Of a stretch of 64,000 nucleotides of DNA, positions 25,501-38,965 are shown piece by piece. The stretch is from Tetradesmus obliquus. Its lineage: Eukaryota > Chlorophyta > Chlorophyceae > Sphaeropleales > Scenedesmaceae. The notes beneath the pieces are model-generated. The model made no database searches and was not told the origin of the DNA. It was given only the letters and a program-made list of their open reading frames with translations. Within the stretch, counting starts at the first letter, position 1, and the number at the start of each line of letters is the position of its first letter. Position numbers and translations under genes: made by a program. The stretch spans positions 6,315,501-6,379,500 of the forward strand of contig CP126194.1 of assembly GCA_030272155.1 (NCBI GenBank), written 5' to 3'.

Positions 25501-25984
25501 ATAGATGTGTTGTGGGATGCTGCTACGTAATGTCCATAGTCAAGCAGCGTGCATGTGCATGTCTCATCATGCACCAAACAGCAGGCAAGTTCTGCTGGTA
25601 ACAACCTGCTCAGCAATATGCCCTGCTGCTGCGGTGGCTGCTAATGCACTGATGTGAAGCAGCTCACCTAAAAGGCCCTTCAGCACCCGGCGTTCCTGCA
25701 GTGCACAAAAGGAAACACACGATGCAGTGGGTGTCATGTCATCATTTGGAAACGCAACTGCCACCACAGCCGTGCGCATCTACCAGCGTGTGCTGTTGCA
25801 ACGGAAGCCTTGTAATCATTGCTGTTAGCAGAAATGCCTGCACGTATGCGTTGCGCTACAGACACCAGTGTGTGCTTACCTGCAGCAAATCAGCAGCACT
25901 GACAAGTCCATACTTCCATTTGAACTCCAAACTCTCAAGCGCCCGCCCTCTGACATCTGCTGAGTGATGACCTGCACGTTCCAT
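13114..25984 (-). CDS. RTTN: Rotatin-like centriole/basal-body ARM-repeat protein
   Basis: Rotatin (Ana3 in flies) is an armadillo-type scaffold needed to build full-length centrioles and basal bodies. Exons: 25880-25984, 25668-25695, 24395-25465, 23904-24133, 23108-23647, 22205-22746, 20992-21932, 20495-20801, 20039-20227, 18809-19706, 17697-18577, 17345-17432, 14717-17029, 13114-14463. All 14 join in phase: 3160 residues, against about 2200 in animals. Evidence for the family: the N-terminal block VRGRALESLEFK, SAADLLQERRVLKGLL and ALLELGALQQL matches the rotatin N-terminal domain pattern (RALKSI..YADLIQERxLFxxLLEW..); later LDMPAEALLQR resembles rotatin's DFPAEIFLQR; the C-terminal LLLRNLAFDAELRGPVLAN and VLWALMYQGEKVKAAV resemble rotatin's last ARM units. 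The extra length is mostly poly-Ala, Gln and Ser in exons 3 and 13. The start ATG (MERAGHH) is the first in frame upstream of the domain. The family call rests on remembered motifs and should be checked by profile search. Confidence 0.78.
22776..22981. repeat. 41-bp minisatellite, five copies, in a rotatin intron
   Basis: Five near-perfect units start at 22776, 22817, 22858, 22899 and 22940 in the intron between exons 5 and 6. Each unit contains CTTGGAGACAGGTGGGTAAG. On the + strand this includes an ideal donor (AG|GTGGGTAAG), but the gene is read from the other strand. Copies are almost identical, so the array is recent or kept homogeneous. Confidence 0.95.
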
Positions 25985-26282
25985 TGATCGACACGTCAGC
26001 TGGTTGCTCGCTACATGATTTCAAAGACAGTGCAGCTGAGCTGCAGCAGCTAACATCTCATAGCAGCAGCAGGGTGCGCACCAAGTTTCTCAACTACGTA
26101 ATCCATGAGTGCTGCTGCGGCTGTTCGTAACAAAGCCAATCGCTAATTCGTTTGCTGATGCTGCAACGAGGCCAGCGGCCTCAGCTGTATCAATCGGTCC
26201 GGCATGACCCTCGTTGTTGTGCTTGCTTGCTTGTATCCGCACGACCTCAAATCAACCAATTCCTTTCTCGCCAGTCAATAAA
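25985..26282. promoter_or_regulatory. Promoter region upstream of rotatin, possibly divergent
   Basis: About 300 bp between the rotatin start codon (-) and the first ATG of a tentative + strand gene. It contains CCAAT-type sequences (AGCCAATC near 26134, AACCAATTC near 26254) but no clear TATA box. Confidence 0.4.
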
Positions 26283-29079
26283 ATGGTTTGCCGCAGGCTA
26301 GTGTCGACAGGAGGCGAACCAGCACCACCGTATGTTTGAATAGGGTGGTAGTATCATGCATTTTGACAGTGACTGGTGTTTGGTGATTTGTTTGATTGCG
26401 CACGCTGCCAGCACTGAATGCATCTTGTCCGGGCCATTAATCTTTGCCTGAAGGATTGTCAGCTGGCCAGGCACATACTGGGTGCCCCTGCCTGCAACTT
26501 GGGGTCACCTTTACACGCCTTGAATGGTCGCCAACGACAGCAGCACCACTGTGGTATGAGCAGGGGTACCCGCAGGGTGTGCACAGCTTGCGCTGTCACC
26601 AGCTGCCGTGGCTAGTGCTGCTGCCTCGTGCAGTTGTGTGCACTGACAAATCAGCTGCCCAGCTGCTGGAGGATAGGCTACGGCACGTACAGGTACACCC
26701 GGTCACGTTCAGAGCCTGCTATAGTTGTGTGGTCGAAACGAATCATACTTGAGGTTTGTCAGCCGTCATGGCCTGGCTGCAAGCGCCAACTGGTCGAAGG
26801 CAAGTTGTAATTTATGCAAGCTGCCCCGGTTTGTAAGTAACATGGTGGTTATGCATGTCTGCAATCACTCACTCTGTTTTGCATTGGTGCTGCTTGACCG
26901 CAGCTGTGGCAGTACAGTTTACAGATGGTCCTGGACAAACACAACCAACTATTTCAACTAGCACAGTCACCAGCAAGTGGTGTGCCCTCAGCTGTTTAAG
27001 TTGTGCATTTGAATTGCCATGTCAAGTGTGGGAGATGCCAGCCTGGTAAAGCACAAGCCTGTTCAGCACCCTGCTGGACATTGTGTTGCGACGGTTGTAG
27101 TACACATAATACAGGTACTACCCTCGTAGTACTGTATCGCTGCATGTCACGGAGCCAAGTGGGTTACTGCAGTACTATAGCTGGCTCGCATTGGAAAAAA
27201 CGTGTGCAGTCAGGCCTGCCTGTCTGGAGATACTACACAGCAGCATTCGGCTTTGGGAATGATTGTCCTATCTGTGGTAGGCGCATGCGGCCACCTGGTG
27301 CAAATTTGACCCTTTGGTTTATAACAACAAACACAGCTCATCAGCCTGCATATGTTTGTGTGTTGATGTCAGCCAGCAGCTGCAGCATGCGCATGCCGCA
27401 GTACTCCTCGTGTTTATTGCAATAAGTCAGCGGATGTTGTCTGGGCTGTCACAGCCATGGCAGCCTCTTGTTGGCAGAGGTTTTAGAGAATGTCAGAGGG
27501 TGCATTCTGGCCGTCAGGAGCATGCCAGCCTCGCATCCAGTGCTGTTGTATGCCATGAAATTGCAACACAAGCTGAACGGATGCATAAAAGGAATTACGA
27601 AACCTTTAAGCGATGGGAAAAGTTTTCAGGCGATGCAGCAAGTTTACTTGGATGCAGCCATAACTGAAAACAGCTTCTCTGTCATCTCTGCCTGTGCAGG
27701 GCATGCTGGGAAGAGCGGCTCTTGCTGCCAGTTGCGGTCACCGCACTGCAGCATGGTGTTTCATGCAACACGTGAAAGCATGAAAGCATACATATCATAC
27801 GTTGTATGACGTCATGTCGACATTGAAACACACAAATCGTGAAATCATGCAAAGGGCTCCATATGGCCTGCCATTGACAGGTGACTACTGCATCTTGAGC
27901 CAGATATCTGCAACATGTCGTCCAGCACTGCAGCAGGACCTGATATACAGCAAGCCACAGACTGAAAATTGGGTGCCCTCGCTCACTGCTTTGTTTGGGT
28001 GTCACAACATGCAAAGTAGGACGGACGGACACTCAAATAGGAGCAAGCTGCACAGGAGAGACTTGTGCACAGTGCACACCAGAACTCAAGGGCTGGTGTG
28101 CAGTTGCATATATGCAGCGGTGTCATCATGTGCATAAAACTGGATCACCTGCCAGCTGGATGTAAAGCCCCTGATGGCTGTGAACACTTTGGTCACACTT
28201 GGTGTGGCAGACACGGCACTGCATCCAATGAACAACCTCTATCCAGCACGTGCACTGTCAGAGCTCCCCAAAGCTGATGCTGATGACAAGGTATGGCTGA
28301 CAAGAAGACTGTTATATTAGAGGTCCGCAAAGCCTTCAGGGCTTCAACAGGCTCTTGATTGTGCTAACACACTGATGCAGGGCCCAGCATGCTGGTGCAC
28401 ACCCGTGACAGCATTTGGTGCTTCACATACACGCTGATCCAGACTGTACTGACCGATTATGATTGGTTTGACGGCTGCATAGGGTAAGCTCATCATGATG
28501 AATCCAAATCCATTGTAACTGCAACTTGCTGCTTGAAGCAAAACGCAACACGAGACATGCTAGATGTGATTTGGTGCAAGCCAACAGCTGTTGGTGCGTG
28601 GTGCACCTGCATTGCAGTGGTGAGCTGTTCAGCTGAACGGTGTGGGGTGCAAGTTGCCAATCACTGATTGGATGCATAATGCTTCCACCATTCAGCACTG
28701 CAAGCGAAGAGAAGGTTAACAATTAGATGCTGTCAGCCAAGGCCTGCTGCAGCTGCATGCCATGTTTGTTCAGATCTGTTTAAGTTCTGCACCCTTTCAT
28801 GAAAACCACGTCAACTTGCTGGCCAACAGCCAGAACTCTTGCCCCCCATGCTGGCGGTTAGAAGTAAAATTTGTGGACTTGCATGCTGTGACTATGGCAA
28901 CACCAGGAAATTGCGACGGCATCACACCTAACAACAACGCTAGCCTTGGGCAGCCCGGTGACATTGGCATGTATCAAGACGTGGATTTGGATGTGGGGGC
29001 TGCTGTGTGCGTCACTGCTGCTGCTGCTGCTGCTGCTGCACTTGGCAGTACTGTACAGCTGACACAGCTGCCTCTATGA
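26283..29079 (+). other. Unassigned + strand region with exon-like segments
   Basis: Several short segments have protein-like codon use and good splice sites, but I cannot join them into one frame. They are: an ATG segment 26283-26329 (MVCRRLVSTGGEPAP) with a GTATGT donor; a frame to 26691 containing LWYEQGYPQGVHSLRCHQLP and ending QLLEDRLRHVQ before GTACAC; LWQYSLQMVLDKHNQLFQL after a CCGCAG acceptor near 26902; YYSWLALEKTCAV after CTGCAG near 27170, which stops at RLWE; a segment near 27480-27650 with SHPVLLYAMKLQHKLNG; and the clean exon 28156-28290 (LDVKPLMAVNTLVTLG to PKADADDK, 45 codons between AG and GT). A frame ending at 29079 may be a last exon. GC content is lower than in the flanks. 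It may be a fast-evolving gene, a decayed gene or a degenerate mobile element. I recognise no domain. Confidence 0.4.
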
Positions 29080-29472
29080 GCAACACGGGTCCGTACTCAC
29101 TTGAATGTGAAACCGTGCTATTAGCCTCTGATGCATGCGAATTCATCGAGGCGTGCAAACACCACGCGTTGACCATCACTCGCACTTCACGAGGGCCTGC
29201 AACAGGCCAGTCGCAAGACGGCATTCAACAGACAAACCACCTCCAAGTTCATTGAAGCAGCAGCAATTGAAGATGGCATGTTCCAAGGCAAAAGCGGAAT
29301 GTCAAAGGTTTAAGGCCGGAGCCAAAAACCTGGAGCTCCGCACTGTTTGAAACTGTGCTTAGTTCTCAGGGCTTCAAAGAAGGCCTCAGATCGAACGAGT
29401 TTCTAACCACGTCAAACTTGCTGTCGCACGCACAGCAGTCAACGTTGCAACAGTCTTCAGCAGACAGCAAGC
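29080..29472 (+). promoter_or_regulatory. Beta-tubulin promoter and 5' UTR with AAGGC-type boxes
   Basis: The 390 bp before the tubulin ATG contain CCAAGGC at 29283-29289, TTTAAGGC at 29309-29316 and GCTTCAAAGAAGGC at 29371-29384. Chlamydomonas tubulin promoters carry repeated tub boxes with a GCTC(G/C)AAGGC core that mediate induction after deflagellation. The boxes here are similar but not identical, so the match is suggestive only. No TATA box is clear. Confidence 0.4.
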
Positions 29473-32025
<2,553 letters not shown>

Positions 32026-33719
32026 ACCCCTTCCTCATCTGCTGCTGCTGGTGTCTTGAACTGTATGTACTTAACAGTGAGCATGCACATCCTCCTGCGG
32101 TTCGACAACAGGGGATGGCTTGTATGCTCTGTGGGTGTGTCATTGACTTGTTTCCTGGTTGGCTGCTTCCGCTTGAAGCATGTTGATTAGGTGATCGGGG
32201 GACTCTACCGTGTGTGTGGTATTGCTGACAAATCGACATATAATCTGCAAGGTGATTGCCACCAACGCTGTGGTCGTGGTGTTCATGAGTTTCTATTTTG
32301 CTGTTGACAAGTGTTGTTCAGCAGCAGCAGTCAGGCTGTATGCGGTCCTCAGGCCGTCTGTCTGTATAGCCATCCAAACCAATCACCTGTGGTGAGATAG
32401 TGGAAAGGTGAGTGGTCAGCCTTGTGATACAGGAGGAGGGGTACTGCATCCCGTGCAGCCCTGAACTTAATGTCAGAAGGTTTGGTTCTCATTAAACCAT
32501 GATCTCTGCTGATTGTGATCTGGTCATGTATAATTCTGTAACATCCCTGATGGTCGTTTGCTTTTAAGCTACTACAGCAGGATTTGAAGTTTAGCGCAGC
32601 AGGAACTGACTGAGCATTGAGTACAAGTCAGCAGCTGCAATTGACAACAGCAGTACAGCGGTCAGCGTGAATATGCAGCATCTGCCCGCCCTGAGCTTCA
32701 GTGACCATCTTGGCATGCTGTGTGACCATTTTAGCATGCTGTGTGGGTTGCAAACAGCGCCTGCAGCCAGCTTGTTGCAAATGCCAGTAGGGGGTAGGCA
32801 GCAAACATCCTGATCTGTTCGTGTCCGACACATGATCCAATGACAGCCTTTCTAATCAAGCCATCAACACCAGGCACTGGCCAGTTATTACATCGAAGCC
32901 AGCTTTTACATTGTGCCACAATGGCGGCAGTGCCGCCAGCTACACTGCCAACGTACAGGCTGTAAGTGGTGCAACTGTGGTCACATCAAAACTAACAGCA
33001 CCTAGCCTGAGGATAGGTGCAGCGCGGAAGGCAAATACCCATTGAAACGCCGTTTCATGCAATGCTGCGTTGTCTGTCAGTGAAATAACATTGCACAAAT
33101 GGGAACACTGTACGTCTTCCAGCCAATGACGTTCAAGCCCATTGACAACCAACAGGGGATTTCCCTGAAACCTTCAGTCAGGCCAGAGTCTGGCCAGACA
33201 CAATGACTCCAGCACGCATTTGCAAGATGCATCCGCCCACTGCTTTGCTACGCCCAGCCAACAGAGGGTGCGCTAGGTTACATCACACCACGCACCAGCC
33301 CCATTAGTACTATGAAAAGCACTGTAGCGTCGCGTGGGTATAATGCCCACATACCCTTACAGCTGCTCAGGTCGTCCTGTCGACATGGCGCCAGGCTCCC
33401 TGAACGTGGCTGATGGCGTGCAGCATCTGCCAAGCGCCGAGCAAATGCAAGCACCACAAATGCACCAGAAAGAGGCAATGCTGCACATACAGCCGTGGCA
33501 TGCACTGGCGTGGCACCATGTTGTCGGGCCATGCACCCACAGCCACCAAACGGCTCCAGACAGGCATCAGTGGACATTGAGTCCAGCCAGCCTGACATGC
33601 ACAGCGATTTTGCAGCCGCGGCCTTCACTCTGCATCCCGATCAAGCACACGCATGCCACCACACCACCTGCAGCCAATACCACTGCTGTACTGCCAGCAC
33701 GCACAGGCTGGCAACCCTG
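32026..33719. other. Convergent 3' flanks of beta-tubulin and the acidic protein gene
   Basis: No gene seen. TGTAA at 32537-32541 serves tubulin. TTACA at 33278-33282 (TGTAA on the - strand) serves the facing gene, about 440 nt past its stop. Between them no frame looks coding. Confidence 0.6.
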
Positions 33720-36168
33720 CTACTGCTGCTGCCCCTCTGCCTCCTCCTGCCCCTCCTCTGCCTCCTCCCCTTCCTCCCCATCTGCATAAAACACCATGCC
33801 GTCCTGCCCCTGCATAAACTCAGCAAAGCCTTCACCATACAGCTCATCCAGAGCCTCCTCATCTTCATACGCCTCATCCTCATCATCACTGCCAGACCAG
33901 CCCTCCGCAGCAGCAGCCAGCGCAGCAGCAGCAGCACCGCTGCCGCCCTCAAGGCTCAGCAGCGCAGCATCATCAGCAGCATCGTCGCCTGCTGCAGCAG
34001 CTGCTGCTGCTGCCTCCCGCTTGGCCTGGCGCGCATTCATGCGGTCCACAACTGCCTCAAAAAGCTCCACATCTGCTGCGTCACGCGCCTTAGCCAGCTG
34101 CGCCCATCTGTTGACAGGCGCCTCCGTGTATAGGTTGCCCTCTGTAATGTGTGGGATGTGTGGTGTTGAGAAGGTGAGTCAGCAGGGCAGATGCGAGGTG
34201 ATGGGCATGATGCTGTGTCGCTGACACATGACATTGCAAGCTTGCACTGTGCATAGTCAATGCAGAAACATATCCAGCCAACACCTAAGCATGGGCAGAA
34301 GCCAATTTGCAAGCGATCTGGGCATGCCTGCAAAGACGGCGGCAGTAGCTGCGTACTGCACTGCATCCCTTCTGGCCCTGCTGCACAGCACTGCTCGCAC
34401 TTCCACCTGCACACCACACAGCCTGCCGTGCACACACTGCACACACCCCAGCTGCCAGCTGCCAGGACTAAAGCAGCAATGGGAGCACCCATTGCTGCTA
34501 CTAACAGCGGCCATCATCCCCACACTGCCAGCTGCACACCGCCGCAGCTGGCGCACCCACAGCTAGGAGCATTATCTTGCATTGTGCTGTTGCAGAGAGT
34601 GTGCGTCCTGCAACGCTTTATTATACAGCTACAGCCGCACCCTCACCTCCGTCCTCAAAGACCAGCGTGGGGTCCACAAAGTCCTTCTCAGCCAGCTCCA
34701 CCTCGCTCTGCAGGTGCAGGATCTCATCTTCGGTGGCCAGGTGGCCAATGGCCTTGATGAAGTCCTCCGTTTCAGGGACAGCGTGCACGCCGCCAGCATT
34801 GAAGTCAGCAGGCAGCAGCGGGTTCATCACGGCAACCTGGAAGGTGGGCGGGCAGGGCAGGAGGAAAGCAGGAGCAGAAGAGGTTGCAGGAGCAGCAGGC
34901 GGCAGGCTGGTGAGAGACGGCTGAGCGCAAATTATTGTGGAGTGGTGTTAACGGCCAGGAGCAGCGATGCAGCTGCACGCTGGTGAGAGACGGCTGAGGG
35001 CATTCATAGGCTGCTGAGGCCTGGCTGGGCTGAACAAGCCATTTCAATGTGCGGCGCCTGAGTTTGCTGGTGTTGGAGGCGTGCATGCACGCTGCGCAGC
35101 GCAGCAGGGCACCGCGGCAAGCACCCTCCACACCCACACACGCCCCGGCGAGCTGAGTGCAGCCCCTGCACCCTTCCCGGCACCTACCTTGACTTTGTCC
35201 GGGTGCACAAACTTGCCGCCGCCCACGATCAGGTCCATGATCTGCTCGTGGCTCCAGGTCTCGCCCTCGCGGATCCAGTCCCTGTCGCTGCCCTGCAGCC
35301 GTACATCACTGGGGTGGCGCTGCTGCAGCGTGAAGCTGCTGGGCCGCGCCAGCAGGCTGGTTTGGTGGCGCCACTCCGCGTCCAGTAGCGCCCTGCAGCA
35401 GCAGGAGCAGCAGCAGCAGCAGCACGAAGGCGTGTTGTGCATGTTGTTGTGGAGAAGCATGGTGTGCATGTTGGCTGATGTCCGTTTACAGCTGTGTCTG
35501 TGTTGCTCTGCCACAGCACGCCAACAAACCGCGGCTGTCGGCACAACACAGCTGCTGCTGCAGCACCTGCTGCCTCACCTGTGCCGCCGCTTCTCTGCCA
35601 GGGCGCGCATGTCCATCACATTCCAGTCGAAGTTTGGATCTAGACGCTCCATGGGCATCTCCTCCTGCAAATCAGCAGCAGCAGCAGCAGCATAAATTCA
35701 AAATCAGATGCAGAACATGCCATACACAGGGCCCTGTGATGTGGGCGGTACGGCACATTTGGGCCAGCGAGGGCAGGTCACAGACATATGCACGCAAGCT
35801 AAGTGGGCGAGATGGCTGCGGTGCATGCTGCAGTGCGCCTGTGCGGGGCGTGCAGGGGTTGCAGGCACACTGCTTGAGGCGCATATTGACAGCCCCGAAG
35901 GCTGCTCAGCAGTGCTACCATGAGCTGCTGCTAATAAGCCTGCCTCCTGGTTGCCAGCTGGCGCTGCAGCTGCAGATGGTATAATGACGTGTCCACCGCA
36001 CGCAGCGGCACCCTCGGAAGTACAGCATGCTGCATCTCAGCTGCTGCTGCTCACTCACTGGCCAGTCTGCTTGGTGAAGAGCTCAGGCACTCTTGCCTGC
36101 CTGCCACAACCAGACAGAAGCTGCTGTATGGAAGCTGGTCAAAGAGCTGCTGCTGCTGCCGCTGCTCA

Positions 36169-36206
<38 letters not shown>

Positions 36207-37141
36207 CGCACCGCGTACTGGAAGGAGTTGGTGTAGCTCTGGTCGTACGTCTCCGGGGGCCGCACGCGCGGCCCGATCATCTGCTCCACGTCTGTGCGCT
36301 TGCGCAGGCTGCCCAGCTGCTGGATGAGCGAGTCTGTGTAGGTTTGCAGCAGCAGCACATGCAACAGAACATGCAAGAAACGGCAGCGAATCAGTGCTTC
36401 CGTGTCGGGTTTCAGGACACGCATGTGCAACAGACAGACCCACAGCTTGCGCCGGCTGCCAGCTGTAAACACCTAGCTTGGTTGTAGCTGCCGAGGTGAT
36501 GCATACACAGAGCAGGTGGTGCATTGCCACTGCAGCTGACAGTTTGACACAAGCAAGGTGGCATTAGTCAGGCTGCTGCTGGCCTCCAATGCAGCAGCTA
36601 AAGCTGATGCTGCCACTGCATGCCGCTCCAGCAGTACGACCAGCAGCACTGATCAGTGCTGACTGCTGCCTTGCTGCGCAGTCAGGCAAGCAAAAAGGCA
36701 GTTCAAACAGACTCCAGACAACTGCCACTAGCGGCAGCCCTACTCACATGCGCGGTTGATGGCCTGCATGCTCTGGTCTGCTGGCGAGGCATCCTCCTCC
36801 TCTATGTCCAGGATGTCTTCGCTCTCGTACCAGAACTCCTCCCAGTTTGTTACTCGGCTGACCCACGCCTCGTCCTCGTAATCTGGGTACACATTGTTGA
36901 TGTCCACCATGCGTTCATAAGGGTTGTCTCCCTGGCTAGGGTCCTGCTCCAAGTCATCCTCCTCATCCAGCTCATCTAGCTCTGCTGCGCGACATATCTG
37001 CGAGATGGATCGTCTAAGCTGCGTTTGATGCCTAGGAGCTGCTGCTGATGTTGTGCTGCGGCGTGGGCGGGCCACAAACGGCCTTGCTGCATAAGAGCAG
37101 CTGGCCTGGCTGCTTGAGGCCAGCCGCTGCCGCAGCTGCAT
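33720..37141 (-). CDS. Acidic protein, probably plastid-targeted, function unknown
   Basis: Exons: 36748-37141, 36212-36333, 35579-35664, 35188-35392, 34647-34836, 33720-34141; 472 residues, all phases joining. Residues 1-60 are rich in Ser, Ala, Arg and Gln with almost no acidic residues (MQLRQRLASSSQASCSYAAR), a typical chloroplast transit peptide. The mature part is acidic and contains aromatic-rich stretches that look conserved: NWEEFWYESED, RPPETYDQSYTNSFQYA, DPNFDWNVMDMRALAEKRR, DRDWIREGETWSHEQI and GGGKFVHPDKVKV. The last 110 residues are a low-complexity Asp/Glu/Ala tail. Short conserved-looking motifs and an acidic tail are reminiscent of plastid nucleoid or transcription-associated proteins, but I cannot match it to a named one. 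The start is the only upstream in-frame ATG. Confidence 0.8.
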
Positions 37142-38759
37142 CCCGCTGCGTGTGTCGCAACTTTTCAAATCAATGAGGTAGTTGATCAGGCAAGCAAACT
37201 ATAACCTAGAGTGAAACAAGACTCCACGGAAGGGACGGCTGATAAGGACCCGCAAGCGTCTTAAGTGCTTGAAATCAAATAAACGTAAAGTTGCCTGTAC
37301 TGAAAGTTCAGACTCATTTGCCTGAAGTTGGCAGTAACAGGGTTTCGACACCAGCAGCAGCAGTGGCAGCAGCAGCAGGACTGGCCACAGCCTGCCACCT
37401 CTGGTGGTTGACTTGAGCACCCCGGCGGGACGTAGGTAAACTGTGCACTGAGCAGCTTCAAGGCGCTCGCCAAAGATTCGCATACGCCTGGTCAATCTGC
37501 CGTGTTGACTGGGGGAGCACTGCTGGGTCAGCTGACTACAGGAAGCGCCCAAAGCAACAGACCAATGAACTGCAGCCTAAACACGCAAGCAAGCTATTAC
37601 GTACAAGCAGCAAAAAGTCCGAAACGTGCTTTGCATCCCCAAGAAACGCACGCCGTCCTTGCTAACGTGCGCCACACAAACCATGGACAAAGGCACCGAC
37701 ACCAGGCTTACACATGTGTCCGCTGCATCCTGCTAAAAGAGCAAGACTGAGACATTGCAATTTTTTCAAAAGGTCGAGAAATCAGCAACAAGAAGACCAC
37801 ACCGTTCACCAGCGGTGATGTATGCATATAAATGTGTGCACAGCATTGCAGCAAGTTCACCAAGACGCATGCAAGGATTCAGTTCTGACAGATGTGGTGC
37901 TCAGCCTGATCATTGCAGTGCACCCTCCGATGCCCCTGCTGTTGATCGAGGAGCATGATGCGTGCCCTTGCCACCACCCTAGCACCAGCGACGTGCCATG
38001 TGCTAAGCATCCTATACAGCTGAAGCAGGCATGTGCAGCTGCAAGCCCTCTCTACTGTTGCCACCGCTGCTGCTCTGCCAACTGCTGCTCCCATCATCAA
38101 CAGCTGCTGCTGCTGCCGCTGCTCCTACCGGCACTGGTGCTGCTGCTGCTGCTGCTGCTGCTGCTGGCCCATCCTCGGCCGGCAATGCCAACCAGGTGTG
38201 CTGCTTGCGCAGCAGTACAGGCCCACAGCAGACGCGCTGCCACGCTGCCAGCAGCTGGCGCGGGCTGCGCCTGCCTGGGCAGCAGGGCGCGTTGCGGCAC
38301 AGCTGCCTGTCTGTCAGCAGGTCCTTGGTTGTTATGTCTGCACCAGTCACGGAGATGCAGCAAGGCATGCGCGCGTTGGCAGGTGATCGGCTTGTGTGCA
38401 GTAGCACGCGTGACGAGGTGCATGTGCTGCACACACACGGCAGTAGCACGCGTGACGAGGTGCATGTGCTGCACACACACGGCAGTAGCACGCGTGACGA
38501 GGTGCATGTGCTGCACACACACGGCAGTAGCACGCGTGACGAGGTGCATGTGCTGCACACACACGGCAGTAGCACGCGTGACGAGGTGCATGTGCTGCAC
38601 ACACACGGCAGTAGCACGCGTGACGAGGTGCATGTGCTGCACACACACGGCAGCTCCCCGGTCAATGTTTGGCGGAGGATTCAAGTCTAGCAGGCATCAT
38701 CGCCATGTCGGCTAGCATATCAGGTCCCCCCACACTGTGATGTGCCTGGTGCAGCAGTC
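37142..38759. other. Intergenic region upstream of the acidic protein gene
   Basis: Contains the promoter of the acidic protein gene (right next to 37141) and the 3' flank of the DHHC gene. The only clear structure is a 42-bp minisatellite. A long open frame across 37822-38715 exists only because the 42-bp unit is a multiple of three; I do not treat it as a gene. Confidence 0.55.
38400..38651. repeat. 42-bp minisatellite, six copies
   Basis: Six almost identical units begin at 38400 and every 42 bp after, each containing AGTAGCACGCGTGACGAGG and GTGCTGCACACACACGGC. Because 42 is divisible by three, all frames without a stop in one unit stay open through the array on both strands. Confidence 0.95.
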
Positions 38760-38928
38760 TCAAGCATCATTTGTGTGTGATGAAGCAGCACTCACAGGAA
38801 AACACAGTACCATACAGATGCAGCTGCGCCACCAGCACCTGCTGCTGCTCCAGCTGCTGCTGCTCACAGCAGATGCCGCAGCCATATTTGGCCCCAGCTT
38901 GCCGGCACATGCCAGTGCTGCTTATCAC

Positions 38929-38965
<37 letters not shown>

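Noticed and set aside
26283..29079. Considered as an intact transposable element
   Set aside because: No terminal repeats, no recognisable reverse transcriptase, integrase or transposase motif, and at least one segment looks like a normal spliced exon.
37822..38715. 297-codon + strand frame and matching - strand frames
   Set aside because: Held open by a 42-bp (14-codon) minisatellite; flanking parts lack splice signals and protein-like composition.
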